Below are positions 49,338 through 60,009 of a stretch of DNA of 64,000 bases, piece by piece. A program made the translations under genes and the position numbers. The stretch is from NCBI GenBank assembly GCA_947579665.1, contig OX388350.1:37605393-37669392 (forward strand), in the 5' to 3' direction. The notes beneath the pieces were generated by a model. It worked only from the letters and a program-made list of their open reading frames with translations. It made no database searches and had not been told where the DNA came from. The DNA is from Sympetrum striolatum (taxonomy: Eukaryota > Arthropoda > Insecta > Odonata > Libellulidae). Position 1 is the stretch's first letter. Each line of letters starts with the position of its first letter.

Positions 49338-51000
49338 TGTGTGTGTGTGTGTGTATGTGTGTGTGTGATAATGGGCGTTCTAACTCAAAAACTAAAAGTC
49401 GTATCAATACCAAATTTCATATATAGTACTGTTGTGTGTGCTGTCAGAGTTGATTAGTTTTTGGAGTAAATCCGTTCACCGGAAGTCGAGCTTTATTCAT
49501 TAAAGCTCATTTCCGGTTTTCAAAATATCTCCATAAATATGATATATACGTCTATTGTAATACTTATAAAAGTTTTAGATAGTATAATTTACTATAACTT
49601 TTGTATTTAACATATTTTTGTATCACCGGTTCATTAGGAGTTATTCGTGAAATACTGTTAAACCGGAAGAAGATTATTATGTACTTTGTGGGCGCTCTAA
49701 CATGAAAACTATTTGTCGGATCAACACCAAATTTCATACATAGTACTTTTATTACAGTCGTTAGAGTTGATTAGTTTTTGGAGTAAATCGGCTGACCGGA
49801 AGTCGAGCTTCATTCTTCAAAGCTCATTTCCGGTTTTCAAAATATCTCCATTAATATGATATTTAGGTATATACTATTATTTATAAATGTTGTAGAAAAT
49901 TTAATATACTATAACTTTTGTATGAAACATATTTTTGCATCACTGATTGTTTAGGATTTATCCATGAAATACTGATAAACCGGAAGTTGCTGATTATGTA
50001 AGTTGTGTAAAGCTCATTTCTGGTTTTCAAAATATATCCATAAATATGATATATTGGTATATTGTATTCCTTATAAAAGTTTTAGATAATATAATTTACT
50101 ATAACTTTTGTATTTAATATATTTTTGTATCACCGGTTGATTAAGAGTTATTCGTGCAATACCGATAACCCGGGAAGTAGCTGTTATGTCTTTTGTGGGC
50201 GCTCTAACATGAAAACCATTCGTTGTATCAACTTTAAATTCCACATATAGTGTTTTTGTTGGTGTCGTTAGAGTTGATTAGTTTTTGGAGTAAATCGGTT
50301 GACCGGAAGTCGAGCTTCATTCTACAAAGCTCATTTCCGGTTTTCAAAATATTTCCATAAATATGATATTTAGGTATATACTATTAATTATAAATGTTTT
50401 AGAAAATTTATCTTACTATAACTTTTGTATGAAACATACTTTTATATCACCGATTGTTTAGGAGTTATTCATGAAATACCGATAAACCGGAATTTGCTTA
50501 GTATGTACTTTGTGGGCGCTCTCACATGAAAACTATTCGTCGTTTCAACACCAAATTTCATGTATATTACTTTGGTTGTTGTGATTAGAGTTTATTATTT
50601 TTTAGAGTATATCATTGAACCGGAAGTTGAGCTTTACTCTTCGAAGCTTATTTCCGATTTTGCAAAATACCTCTATAAATATGATATTTAGGTATATACT
50701 ATTATTTTTAAAAGTTTTATAAAAAGTACTCTACTACACCTTTTGTATTAAACATATTTTTGTATCACTGATTGTTTAGGAGTTATTCGTGAAATACCGA
50801 TAAACCGGAAGTTGCTGATTATTTACTTTGTGGGCGCTCTTACCTGAAAACTATTTGTCGTATCAACACCAAATTTCGTACATTTTATTTTGGTTGGTGT
50901 CATCAGAGTTGATTAGGTTTTGGAGGATATCGGTTTACCAGAAGTCGATCTTTATTTTTGGAAGCTCATTTCCGTTTTTGAAACATTTCACCATTAAACC
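49154..51000 (+). mobile_element. (GT)n element copy 1 with ~317-bp internal tandem units
   Basis: The element opens with ACTTTCTCCATATA (49154-49167) that folds back on GAGAAAGT a few bases later, forming a terminal hairpin. About 115 bp of unique leader leads to a long GT tract (49281-49367). Then come tandem units starting with GGGCG at 49373, 49690, about 50006 (internally deleted by ~125 bp), 50197, 50514 and 50832. Full units are 317-318 bp. Each contains GTTGATTAGTTTTTGGAG, CCGGAAGT, AGCTCATTTCCGGTTTT and a final AAACCGGAAGTTGCT. The last unit is truncated near 50990. No transposase or other long frame was seen. The 3' terminus seen in copy 2 is missing here. Confidence 0.65.
49281..49367. 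repeat. (GT)n microsatellite
   Basis: About 87 bp of GT repeat with a few interruptions (two GTATGT and one GAGTGT steps). It is part of the repeated element, because copy 2 has a GT tract at the same place. Confidence 0.95.
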
Positions 51001-51497
51001 TTAAGTATTCTCGTGGGGTCAATGTGACATCAGGCGCTATATTACCGTCGGGATCACAGAAACTAATGAAGATATTTCAACCAAATTTTCGTTTTGTAAA
51101 AATGTTGTCCATGTTATGATTATCTGAGGATTTTCTTAATGTCAAGTTATAAGAAGTATGCAATTTTAGCAGTGCTACCAAATTTACTGAAATAAATTTT
51201 AATAGTTATCTAAACATTATTTCAACAATTTTTAAGCACCTATACATAAAATAATTCATAGGTAAGTATCAAAAAAATAATGAACACCATATCATGCATA
51301 TAAACTGACGAAAATTAATATCCAAAACATAAGGTTTCGGGATATTTTAAAGATTTACTGAATATTTTAGGAATGAATCTATAATGTTTAAAATGCTATT
51401 ACAGTTCACAGAATACCTTACTAATGCTGACTGAGTAAATATGTGTTGATATAGTTTCAATATAGTAACAAAGAGCTACGCATTAATTTGTTTTTTT
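51001..51497. other. Single-copy AT-rich spacer between the two (GT)n elements
   Basis: No similarity to the tandem unit and no coding pattern. Confidence 0.5.
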
Positions 51498-51626
51498 ACT
51501 TTCTCCATATACGAAGTATAGAGAAAGTATTGTTTTCATGAAAAAAATCGACTTCGAGATTTCAACGGAAATACATGTTTTTGGGTCCCTAGAACACGTT
51601 TTGACCATTTTCGGAATGATGTCTGT

Positions 51627-51689
<63 letters not shown>

Positions 51690-52224
51690 GTATGTGTGTG
51701 TGTGTGACAGTGGGCGCTCTAACGTGTAAACTATTAGTCGTATCAATACCAAAATTCATATATAGTACTGTGGTGTGTGCTGTCAGAGTTGATCAGCTTT
51801 TCAAGTAAATCGGTAAACCGGAAGTCGAGCTTCATACTTCAAAGCTCATTAGGGTTTTCAAAATATCTTCATAAATATGATATTTAGGTATATACTATTA
51901 CTTATAAAACTTTTATAAAATATTATATACTATGACTTTTGCATGAAATATATTTTTGTATCACTGATTGTGTAGGAGTGATTCGTGAAATACTGATAAA
52001 CAGGAAGTTGCTAATTATGTACGTTGTGGTCGCTCTGGGCGCTGGGGCGAAAGGCCACTTCATCGTTTTTCATCGAAAAGGTCCCGAAAAGCATTATTTA
52101 TAATGATTGGGACGTAAAAGATAATAATATATAAATTAATCTCTCATCTTCAAAGTTTAGATGGAATAAGGAGTTCAAAATTACTGTCGTAGATAAATAT
52201 TTACATCTTATATATGGAGAAAGT
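51498..52224 (+). mobile_element. (GT)n element copy 2, bounded by 14-bp inverted repeats
   Basis: The left end ACTTTCTCCATATA (51498-51511) has its exact reverse complement at 52211-52224, giving perfect 14-bp terminal inverted repeats around 727 bp. The leader, nearly identical to copy 1, leads to a GT tract (51624-51706) and then a single unit of the 317-bp repeat (51712 to about 52028) plus about 180 bp of unrelated 3' sequence. No clear target-site duplication and no transposase are present. It looks like a non-autonomous DNA element, and copy 1 is the version with an expanded internal array. Confidence 0.65.
51624..51706. repeat. (GT)n microsatellite in element copy 2
   Basis: About 83 bp of GT repeat with a TT and a TTGTAT interruption, at the same position in the element as the tract in copy 1. 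Confidence 0.95.
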
Positions 52225-52566
52225 CATGTGCTGGCCACATCAGATTTTTCAGATCTGTTCTCGTTCGGTGACAACACGTCGTAAGGCTACTCGGTTAGGT
52301 TGGATTTGTTTGGTATTATACCTTTTTATATTTTAGCCTTTATCCTCATCTTATTTTTTATTTTCATAATTATTGATTTTTATCATTGTTAATTTCTTTG
52401 TGATTATTTATTAATATTATTTTAATATTATTTTAATATTATAATTTTTTTGTTATTAATCCTTGGAAATTCTTTTGATTTCAAGTTATTATAACTTATT
52501 TGATTTCATGTTTATTTATTTTTATAATTTTTATTATTTTAATATTTAATTACATCTTTAAGCTAA
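52225..52566. other. AT-rich spacer, no gene seen
   Basis: A T-rich stretch with ATT and TTA runs. The first 100 bp (52270-52310) contain a CGACGTGTTGTC-like motif on the minus strand that resembles the motif array at 53815-53910. Confidence 0.45.
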
Positions 52567-53187
52567 TGTGGTAATTTGGCAAGGCAAGCGCCTTCGGCTC
52601 CTCTGTACCAATTCTTCGACGGTACGCGTCCTTTTTGCAGCTGCGCTAGCATTTCCTGGAAATGCTAGGGCTCACGCTGAAAGGCACCACTCAAGCTGCC
52701 CGCGATAAATTTAACCTCTCTATGAGGACTGATTGAGACGCAACACTAGTCATTGTCTAGGGAGAGGCTGCACCTCCACCTGTACCCTTTGTGTTTACGG
52801 GGTAGCGTCCACCCGGAGGAGTCGGGGTAGCGTCCTTCCAAAGAGTATATAAGGACTATGTTCCCAATGAGAAGGCACCATATCCTATCTGACCTTAGCT
52901 TGCTACGGGGCAGAGCCACCTTATCCACTTCATCATCTGACCTTAGCTTGCTATGGGGCAGATCCAACCTCGACATCATCTGACCTTAGCTTGCTATGGG
53001 GCAGATCCAACCTCGATCCTCACCGACGATTCCCGTTCCGACTTTAGGCCACTAAGAGTCGAGACCCCCGGCCCCGTCCTTACCCCCTCCAAATAAGTGT
53101 ACTGATTAATAAATATAACTGTAAACGAAAGCCTCAAGGAGTTAGTTATTTTCGCTCCCCGTCGTAGTAACCACGACGACATTAACA
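52567..53187 (+). mobile_element. Probable solo LTR of a retrotransposon
   Basis: The unit begins TGTGG and ends ACATTAACA (or GACGACA at 53181). It contains a TATATAAGG promoter motif (52846-52854) and, about 260 bp later, an AATAAA signal (53108-53113), so the U3-R-U5 order is plausible. It is much GC-richer than both flanks. A 12-bp GGGGTAGCGTCC repeat lies in the putative U3, and a 43-48 bp tandem repeat follows the TATA box. No gag or pol frame is adjacent, and no clear short target-site duplication was found, so the exact ends are uncertain. Confidence 0.5.
52887..53020. repeat. Tandem repeat of 43-48 bp, three copies, inside the LTR-like unit
   Basis: Copies start with ATCTGACCTTAGCTTGCTA at 52887, 52935 and 52978. 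The last two are identical over about 39 bp, ending CAGATCCAACCTCGA. They lie just downstream of the TATA box. Confidence 0.85.
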
Positions 53188-53234
53188 TGTATAACTTGTT
53201 TGATTTTGGGATTTGCATTTAATAAAATTCTATT

Positions 53235-53805
53235 ATTATGGGTTGGGTTAAGTTTAGTAGGGTTGCGTTGGTTGGCTGTCTACGCCAAGTTGTCACTTCG
53301 TCGAGTAAGACAAGTCGGTTTATTCTGGATTTGGTTTGGTTGGTTAGAGAAATATTTAGAAATTTTAAGGTTAAACATCTCTAAAGATCATCTCATATTC
53401 TAAAAATTTCCAGCTGCGATTTTCAGATTTATAACTTAATAATATTTCCAATGTTGAAACTTTTGCAGTATCACATATGCCTGAGTTTATAGTACGTTTG
53501 CGAATTTTGAGGCAGTGGTGAATCGTTAAAGAGAAATATTCTTATTAAATTAGGCTAAATTAGCATGGATATATATCTAGACTACTTTTCAGCAAAGGAA
53601 TGAGCAAAATTAGAATGAATCAAAATTAAAGAATCGCTGAGTGTGGTAAAGATCAAATCTGAAAAATGATAGAGAATGGGTATAAAATCTAACCCAACCA
53701 AGCCTGAACCAAACCAAACTAAATTGTATTACTGGACGGAACGACAACTTAATGCGAAAATAACAAAGCAACCAAACTCAAATCAACCCATTCCGATCAA
53801 ACCCA
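53235..53805. mobile_element. Foldback (long inverted-repeat) element
   Basis: The left arm (about 53235-53345) matches the reverse complement of the right arm (about 53685-53800). Shared blocks are GGGTTG-TT, CGC--AAGTTGTC-TTCGTC, AGTAA-ACAA, TGGTTTGGTT and GGTTAGA, in order. The arms are diverged and the centre is AT-rich and unique. No coding capacity is seen. It directly abuts the LTR-like unit on the left. Confidence 0.55.
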
Positions 53806-53814
53806 GCCCAGCCG

Positions 53815-53910
53815 AGGTGCCCTTCCGACGAGTTGTCCTTACACCAAGTTGTCCTACGACGAGTTATCTTTCGCCGAGTTGTCTAACGCCTAGTTTTCCT
53901 AACCCGAGTT
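53815..53910. repeat. Array of a 15-17 bp motif (CGACGAGTTGTCC-like)
   Basis: Six imperfect repeats of a core (A/G)AGTT(G/A)TC or AGTTTTC, spaced 14-17 bp, from GACGAGTTGTCC near 53828 to CCGAGTTGACC near 53900. The same motif occurs inside the foldback arm near 53280-53310. It probably belongs to the foldback element's end. Confidence 0.6.
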
Positions 53911-56076
53911 GACCCGGAAACTTTCCTTCTAACCTTTATCCCACTCTTTCCTTTCCGTCCTGTCTCAATACCTCTTTTCCTCTCGCACCATTTGTCTCTT
54001 TCTGAATCTTCTCGTTCTCTCTCTCTTCCAATTATTTTCTGTCCCTTTTCCTCTCTCTCGACCAATAAAAGGCCTCTTTTTTACTCTTCCCAGCCCTTTT
54101 TTTCCTTGCCTTTCCTCCTCTCTTTCCCGCTGCCAATAAAGGCTCAAATCAATCAGTCCGACTCCTTCCAACTCTTTCTCTCTCTCTAGGGCTCATTGCT
54201 TTTCCCTAACTTTTCCTCTCTCTTTCCGTGTATCGTTTCTTTAATCTTTTTATCGTAATCAACTCCCTCTTCGCCTTCTTTGATAGCTCTCATTCTATCT
54301 GAGGCTCACTTCCGCTTCTCCTAAATCTCCCGATTTCCCCAAGATCGGTGACTTTTGGCTCAACTGTATATCCCTTTCTTTATGCTTAATGTGCCTCTAT
54401 CGATTCAGCCACGGCCGGTGTTTTCCCCAGTGCACAGTGGACTAGAATAGAAAAAAGCTGGCTAAAAATACAAAAGTAGTTTTTTTTTTGAGTGGGGACA
54501 TAAAATTTATTCAAAAATAACCATGTAAATTTTCAGTCTGCAATCATGCAAACTATTTGCAATGATTTTCTGAGCGTCTAGGTTTGACAAGGGGTCAAAG
54601 TTGACCAAATTGTGCATAAAACCTAGGGCTTAGATTTTTCGCGAAATTCTTAAAATTTAAACCGATGCTGAACACATGAGAGTAAATTCTTGGGGTAGAA
54701 CACAACGTCATGTACTCTGTCCCTCATAACACTCGGTTTTAATGATCACGGGTGATTATTCGCATACTTTATGTAACAAAATGGCGGACTCTTGTTTTCG
54801 ATAGTATTCTTAGCTAAAGCGAGGAAAATGGTAGAAATCGACGTCGACCAATGAGGAGATACTACGTTATTCTTTGAAGTTTTCTGAAGAGGAATCCGAA
54901 ATAAAACATTGCCCGAACTCGCTCTCCCGATAATAATGCCGAAATTTCGATAACACTGCAAGGGCAAATCCGTCCGGCGTTGTACGCTGTTTCGATATCC
55001 CTGCTAAGTTCGTAGGAGTGAGTTAAATCTTCACTCATGGACAGGAGAACGATTGAAGCCATCTCCTTTCTGTTGGACGTATGAATGAAACATTTCAGAT
55101 CCACCGTTGATTGCTAATCAAATCGTATTCTGCGATGCTGAATATTTACCGGTTTGCAAATTTTTGTTTTTCTTATCCGCTCTTTCGGCAATTTTTCCAC
55201 GACAATATTCTCACTCCTTTTCATGCTTCTGAGCTATTTTCCGGCATCAGACTCAACTATTATTCATAGTTATTTACATTAGATTTGCCTTTAGGCTAGG
55301 CCTAACACAAGTAAATTTTGGATTAATTTACAAACGTCTCTCTCGTATTGGCTCCAGTTTTGGAGGAGAGAATTTTGAATTCATCCGTCTTCTCTACGCA
55401 GAATTTGAAGCCAATATTAATACCAATGGAAATTGCGTAATGAATTTTTAGTAGTTTATTAAAATGTTACCAATGTCTATTTATTGTACTTTGATAATCT
55501 GATTACCATTTCAACAAAGTGAATCATCCCGGGAGAATTTTCCTAAATTAATTCAAATTCGGTATTGCGAAAAATTATTACCACCATTGAAAATTAGGAT
55601 AAATTTACCAAGCTAATCTACTAAAAAAAAAGCAGTACCTACGTCTCCGACGAACTGCTTCTTGCCTCAGATATATAGGTTAATAGCTGTAGGTTAGCTC
55701 CAGTGTATAGAAAACTCATTTTCTCCAAATTTCTAGTATGTTTGATATAATAAACATACAAAGAAGAGATATAAAGGGATCATTTATTATTATGGGTATG
55801 GGCTGTATCAGTTTTCTGTTAGCTTAGTTTGTCTGTAAAATACTTAGAAGCTGGTTTGAACCTAAAACCTTCACACTTCAACGCACTGATAACTTTGAAA
55901 AATCCTGGATAAAGAATAATGCTTGGCAGGGAATACGATGAGTGTGATGCTTTTCTCTTGCTTTCCTCGCTGAGACAGAAGAGTTTTAAGTGGAATAAGT
56001 TCAAGTAAGCTCTTCACAAAGACTCCATTAATAAAATATTTCATAACGTTCAATAAAGAAAGGTTGAATGCTGAAA
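53911..56076. other. Non-coding DNA, no gene seen
   Basis: A pyrimidine-rich tract spans 53930-54310 and produces open frames on both strands without domains. The rest is AT-rich. No gene is supported. Confidence 0.5.
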
Positions 56077-56372
56077 TACTTCCAAGTAAAAACGGACTTG
56101 AAAAAAGTCTGACAGGGCCGGGAATCGAACCCGGGATCTTCCTCTAACCGGGAGGCTGCCTTAACCATCTAGGCTACCCGACCAGAACTGTTCTGGTCGG
56201 ATCGGTCGGTAGCCTAGATGGTTAAGGTAGCCTCCCGGTTAGAGGAAGATCCCGGGTTCGATTCCCGGCCCTGTCAGACTTTTTCAAGTCCGTTTTTCCT
56301 TGGGAATTTTCCTGGGTGCACGCCCTTATGTGCAAAGTCACCTTTACCCTTTCCTTATTTACTTCCAAGTAA
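56077..56372 (+). mobile_element. tRNA-derived SINE inserted as a head-to-head foldback, with 13-bp TSD
   Basis: TACTTCCAAGTAA occurs at 56077-56089 and 56360-56372 and brackets a 270-bp insertion. Inside are two inverted tRNA-like copies: minus strand 56183-56110 and plus strand about 56204-56276, joined at a near-perfect centre (GACCAGAAC T GTTCTGGTC). The inverted identity continues past the tRNA part through AAAAACGGACTTGAAAAA. The left copy folds as a full cloverleaf (7-bp acceptor with one mismatch, 4-bp D stem, T arm CCGGG-TTCGATT-CCCGG). It has C instead of T before the anticodon and a mismatched first anticodon-stem pair. Box A (TAGCCTAGATGG) and box B (GGTTCGATTCC) are intact. A non-tRNA body of about 83 bp follows only the right copy, so this is a SINE with an inverted duplicate of its own head. 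Confidence 0.85.
56110..56183 (-). pseudogene. tRNA-like head of the SINE (inverted copy)
   Basis: 74 nt fold into a cloverleaf with intact box A and box B and an apparent anticodon GGT. Position 33 is C, the top anticodon-stem pair is G-A, and the fourth acceptor pair is mismatched, so it is not a working tRNA. The + strand copy at 56204-56276 has also lost one acceptor G. Confidence 0.7.
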
Positions 56373-57219
56373 GTAAAGTACAAAGTCCCTATGATTAAGT
56401 CATCATAAAATTCAATGTCGAGCTACCCCAATGAATGTTGTTTCTCAGTAGCCTTGATAATAACACAAAGAGAGAAAAAAAGTAAACGAAATTTACAGTT
56501 TCTCTTTTCCTAACAATATTGAAAGAATACGGATGGAAAAAACACGGAAAACATTCTGTCTATTACTATAAGGAGTGTTTCTTAAGTTCGCCGTTCTTAT
56601 TGAAACCCGTAAGAATGTAGCAATTTCAGTCCTATCGTTGGAAGACTTTTACTCTTCTTTTCTCTTTTTCTCATCCCTTCCTTCGTCATTTTCCGAAGTA
56701 TTCTCTCAACTCTCTAACCTTTCATAACTTCAGCATCATTATCCTCCTCCGCTATCCAATATATTCCACGACCCTCTTAATCCTGCCTCAGCCTTAAAAA
56801 AAGCCCTTGGAGACCCCTTCCACACACCATATCCTTCACGCACTTTCACTCTCACGTTGTCTCCAGGCGATATTACATCCTTTCCCGTTACTTTTTTCAG
56901 CGCCTATTCACCGCAGAGCCCTCCCCCATCATCTGCTCTTCGGTGTTTTCGTTTAAGGAAACCATTATCGTTTTTTCGCTTGATTCCTGTCTGGTGTCTG
57001 CATAAGTACATTTTTCGGAAACCGTTCCGGCAGCAAGCGTTCAACTGACGTTGATGATAAATGTGAGCGGAACATCGGGTTTTTCCCTGCAAAGTTCGTT
57101 TCTTTTATTCAGAGGGCGGGTGTTTCTGAAGGAATAGAATGTTAGAGTGTATAAGGATACATACTTATGGTTTTGAACAGTGTTTACGTGTATTTCTAGT
57201 CACTCAAGATATCATTACG
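56373..57219. other. Non-coding DNA, no gene seen
   Basis: A pyrimidine-rich patch at 56640-56950 carries short open frames on both strands without domains. No gene is supported. Confidence 0.5.
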
Positions 57220-58375
57220 AAACCTAGACATGCTACCTATGAGTATGCTATGGGTGAAAATTACTTCAGACAACTCTTGTGGCAGTCCACATACTTATTT
57301 TTTACTTATACATTGTGCTATTTTCCATATATGATATCGTGTTTTTAAGTCTAAGTGATTTTAATGGAGTAATAAGTCTCTAACTACTACCGCGTCACAA
57401 AGTTTGCTTTGATTATTAATTTTGCTTATATATTAAATTAACATTTTGATTTTTGAACTTTTGAAAATTTTCCTTACCTCTGCCGTCTATTATCATTCTG
57501 AGAGGATGTAATGTGCAAATCTCCCTTTGATTATCAGCTTCTTGCGTTAATGTCTGCAAGTAATTTTCCAATAAAAACGCTCTTACTCGAATTATCACAT
57601 TTTTCTTCGCATGTACTGTAATTTCTGGTTATGTAATATTTTGCGCTTAGGTTTTGGATACGTACATCAACTTATTATTCTATATATTTTGGTAAATTGC
57701 TATTTTTGTAAAGAGTTTTCTGCCATTATCGAATGCCGTAGTAGGATTCCTCATTCAAAGCGATAAGATTAAGACATTGTAAAGTTGAAGTTTATAATAC
57801 TCTTTAGTACCAAAGAGTTTTGCGTGAAAAGGACTTCAAGCAACTTTCGAGGCATGTTTGATACTATATCTATCGTGTTCCTTCCCGTTTGTGATATCAA
57901 GTATTTAAGCAAAAGTAATCGTGATGGAGTACCACGTACAATTTTGTTTTTTATTCTTACTTTCGTTTACTTATTAAATGCTCATTTTAATTGTTGAATA
58001 TTTGAAAAATATTCCACATCATAGTTTCCTTCCAAGAGTTGAGGTTCTCTATTTTATTTTATAAAACTTACAACAGTATTTACAAATACATGTAAAAAAA
58101 CAATATAGTTACCTGTAAAAAAAGCAGTTGCTTATATTATCATAACTTCTTCTAGTACTAATATATGAAGTTTACTTCTACTACTTCTACTTTGGAATAT
58201 CTATAGTCTACTTTCTGTTTATCAATTTTTTTTTCGTTTAGGTCTTGGATATTCATATCAAGTTACCAATCATTATATATAATTAGTTACCTGCTATTTA
58301 TTGTAAGTCATCTTTGCTTTTATCGAAAGCATTAATTGAATGGATAATTTAAGGCGATACAATCAAGATGTCTCC
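57220..58375. repeat. Diverged tandem duplication, period about 560-593 bp
   Basis: Copy 1 (about 57220-57785) and copy 2 (about 57786-58375) share ordered landmarks: GTGAAAA-ACTTCA (57254 and 57824), TGATATC (57331 and 57891), ATGGAGTA, TTTGAA-ATTTTCC-like sequence, TTAGGTYTTGGATA (57648 and 58238), TTATCGAA-GC (57727 and 58320) and AAGCGATA (57758 and 58351). The rising offset (570, 560, 590, 593) shows indels accumulated in both copies. Short open frames in each copy do not match each other in sequence. Confidence 0.75.
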
Positions 58376-60009
58376 ACGTTTTTCGTCAAACCATTCAAGG
58401 CGATGTATTTACGCAATTTACGAGTGTAATTAACGCCAAAAAGATCCTTAATTCAACCCATCCCCTCCGCAAAGAGAGCGCTATTTTCTCCTGTATCGTT
58501 ACCCAAGGCGCGGCCTATCTCCGGCGACTCTAACTCCTCCGCCATCTATTCCCGTCTGACTTATCCTCTGATATCTCTACACTACTCAATCTCCTCGGAC
58601 GCCCTTATCCCGAGGCGAGAACGCCTCTCCTCCCTCGGGCCTTTCCCCGTCTCTCCTCCATCCCACGCTCTTTCGCTCGCCGCTAAATTCCATCCATTTT
58701 TTCTCTCCTTTTGCAGACGAAACCACATTTACGCGCCTCGGAACTCACCTGCCCCCGTATCTGTTCCTCTGGCCCCAAGGGCTATTTCCTTTTTTATGAG
58801 GGAAAAATTCATACAGCCAGAAACTTTCCCCGTCCATATGTTTCATCCCACACCTGTTTTTTAACATGTCTCCCCTAACGACGATGCCAAAGTCCTTTTC
58901 GTCTAATTATTCATTTTCTTTCGCGTTTTGGTTATTTTCGCGTCTTTAATGTATTGTTCTCAGTCGTGCAAACGTGCGTTGAATCCCTTATAATCTTGTT
59001 TTCGAGATGAGCTCATGAAGTCCATAATGTCTTGCAAATGGTATTAAGTGTCACGGGTTGCATAACATTACGGCGTCCTTGTAATCCGTGTTGGATAAGA
59101 TACAGGATACGAAACCTATTTAGCGAAAATTTCTAACGATATTTAAATTCTGGTTATTCGAATTAAGTTTAAAGGCTTTCTGTTGAATTTTATTAAACCA
59201 TAATAAATAAGATTTATTTTAGTAGGTTGGAATTCATGGAACGACATTATAATGAGTGAAGAAAAACAGTTGGACTGCTCAAATAAAACTTTTTTGTGGA
59301 AATTACTAAATTTTTCTTCACTTTTTCTAAAACCTAATAAAATTTTATTATCTTTAAATCTACGATCTTTTAACCGCAAATTTTTTATGAAAATTTTATT
59401 TACGAGAAACCTACAATTATTGTTTGTCATAATACACAGCTTTCAATATAGAAAACATCAAAAAATTGTTATACCATTTATCTGATAAATGAATACTAAA
59501 CATCTCTCTAAATATTATATATCATTATAATTGAAAAATACCGATCATTAAGAAACATTTTTACCACAAGGTTAAAAGTAACTATTGGCACCATATAATT
59601 GCTAAGGTATTATTACAATATACGACGTTTGACCTTACATCATATGGCATAACCTTATAACTCATCTCTCACCAAGTATATTTCCACAAAAGAATACAGA
59701 ATCCATCTCCATACACTACCAATACAACTCAATACTCAATAAATCTTCAGTTAGATTTTTATAAGAGGCTTTGAAGGAATAAAGTCAATAATTAACCGAC
59801 CGGGTGAAATTTAATTATTCTGAGTGGCTAAAAATTCGAATTAAATCAAGAGAATGGTGCGCGTTTTTCGATTGGAAAGATTATTTAATAATTAGGATGA
59901 TCTTCGACTTTTTAAACCCCAAAACTGTCTCCATTACTTTTAATCACACTGCCTGTGATTACGGCTTTATGTGAAAGCCATCCATTTTTAGCGATTCTAT
60001 CAGGCTTTT
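58376..60009. other. Non-coding DNA, no gene seen
   Basis: A pyrimidine-rich, GC-richer patch spans 58440-58880. The rest is AT-rich. No gene is supported. Confidence 0.5.

Noticed and set aside
49192..51752. Open frames rich in His-Thr or Cys-Val across the GT tracts
   Set aside because: Translation of (GT)n gives HTHT or CVCV by necessity. No protein is implied.
52267..53187. A complete LTR retrotransposon
   Set aside because: Only one LTR-like unit is present and no gag, protease or RT frame lies next to it.
56110..56276. Pair of functional tRNA genes facing each other
   Set aside because: The anticodon loop lacks T33, stems carry mismatches, the two copies sit inside one retroposition footprint with a target duplication, and a SINE body follows.
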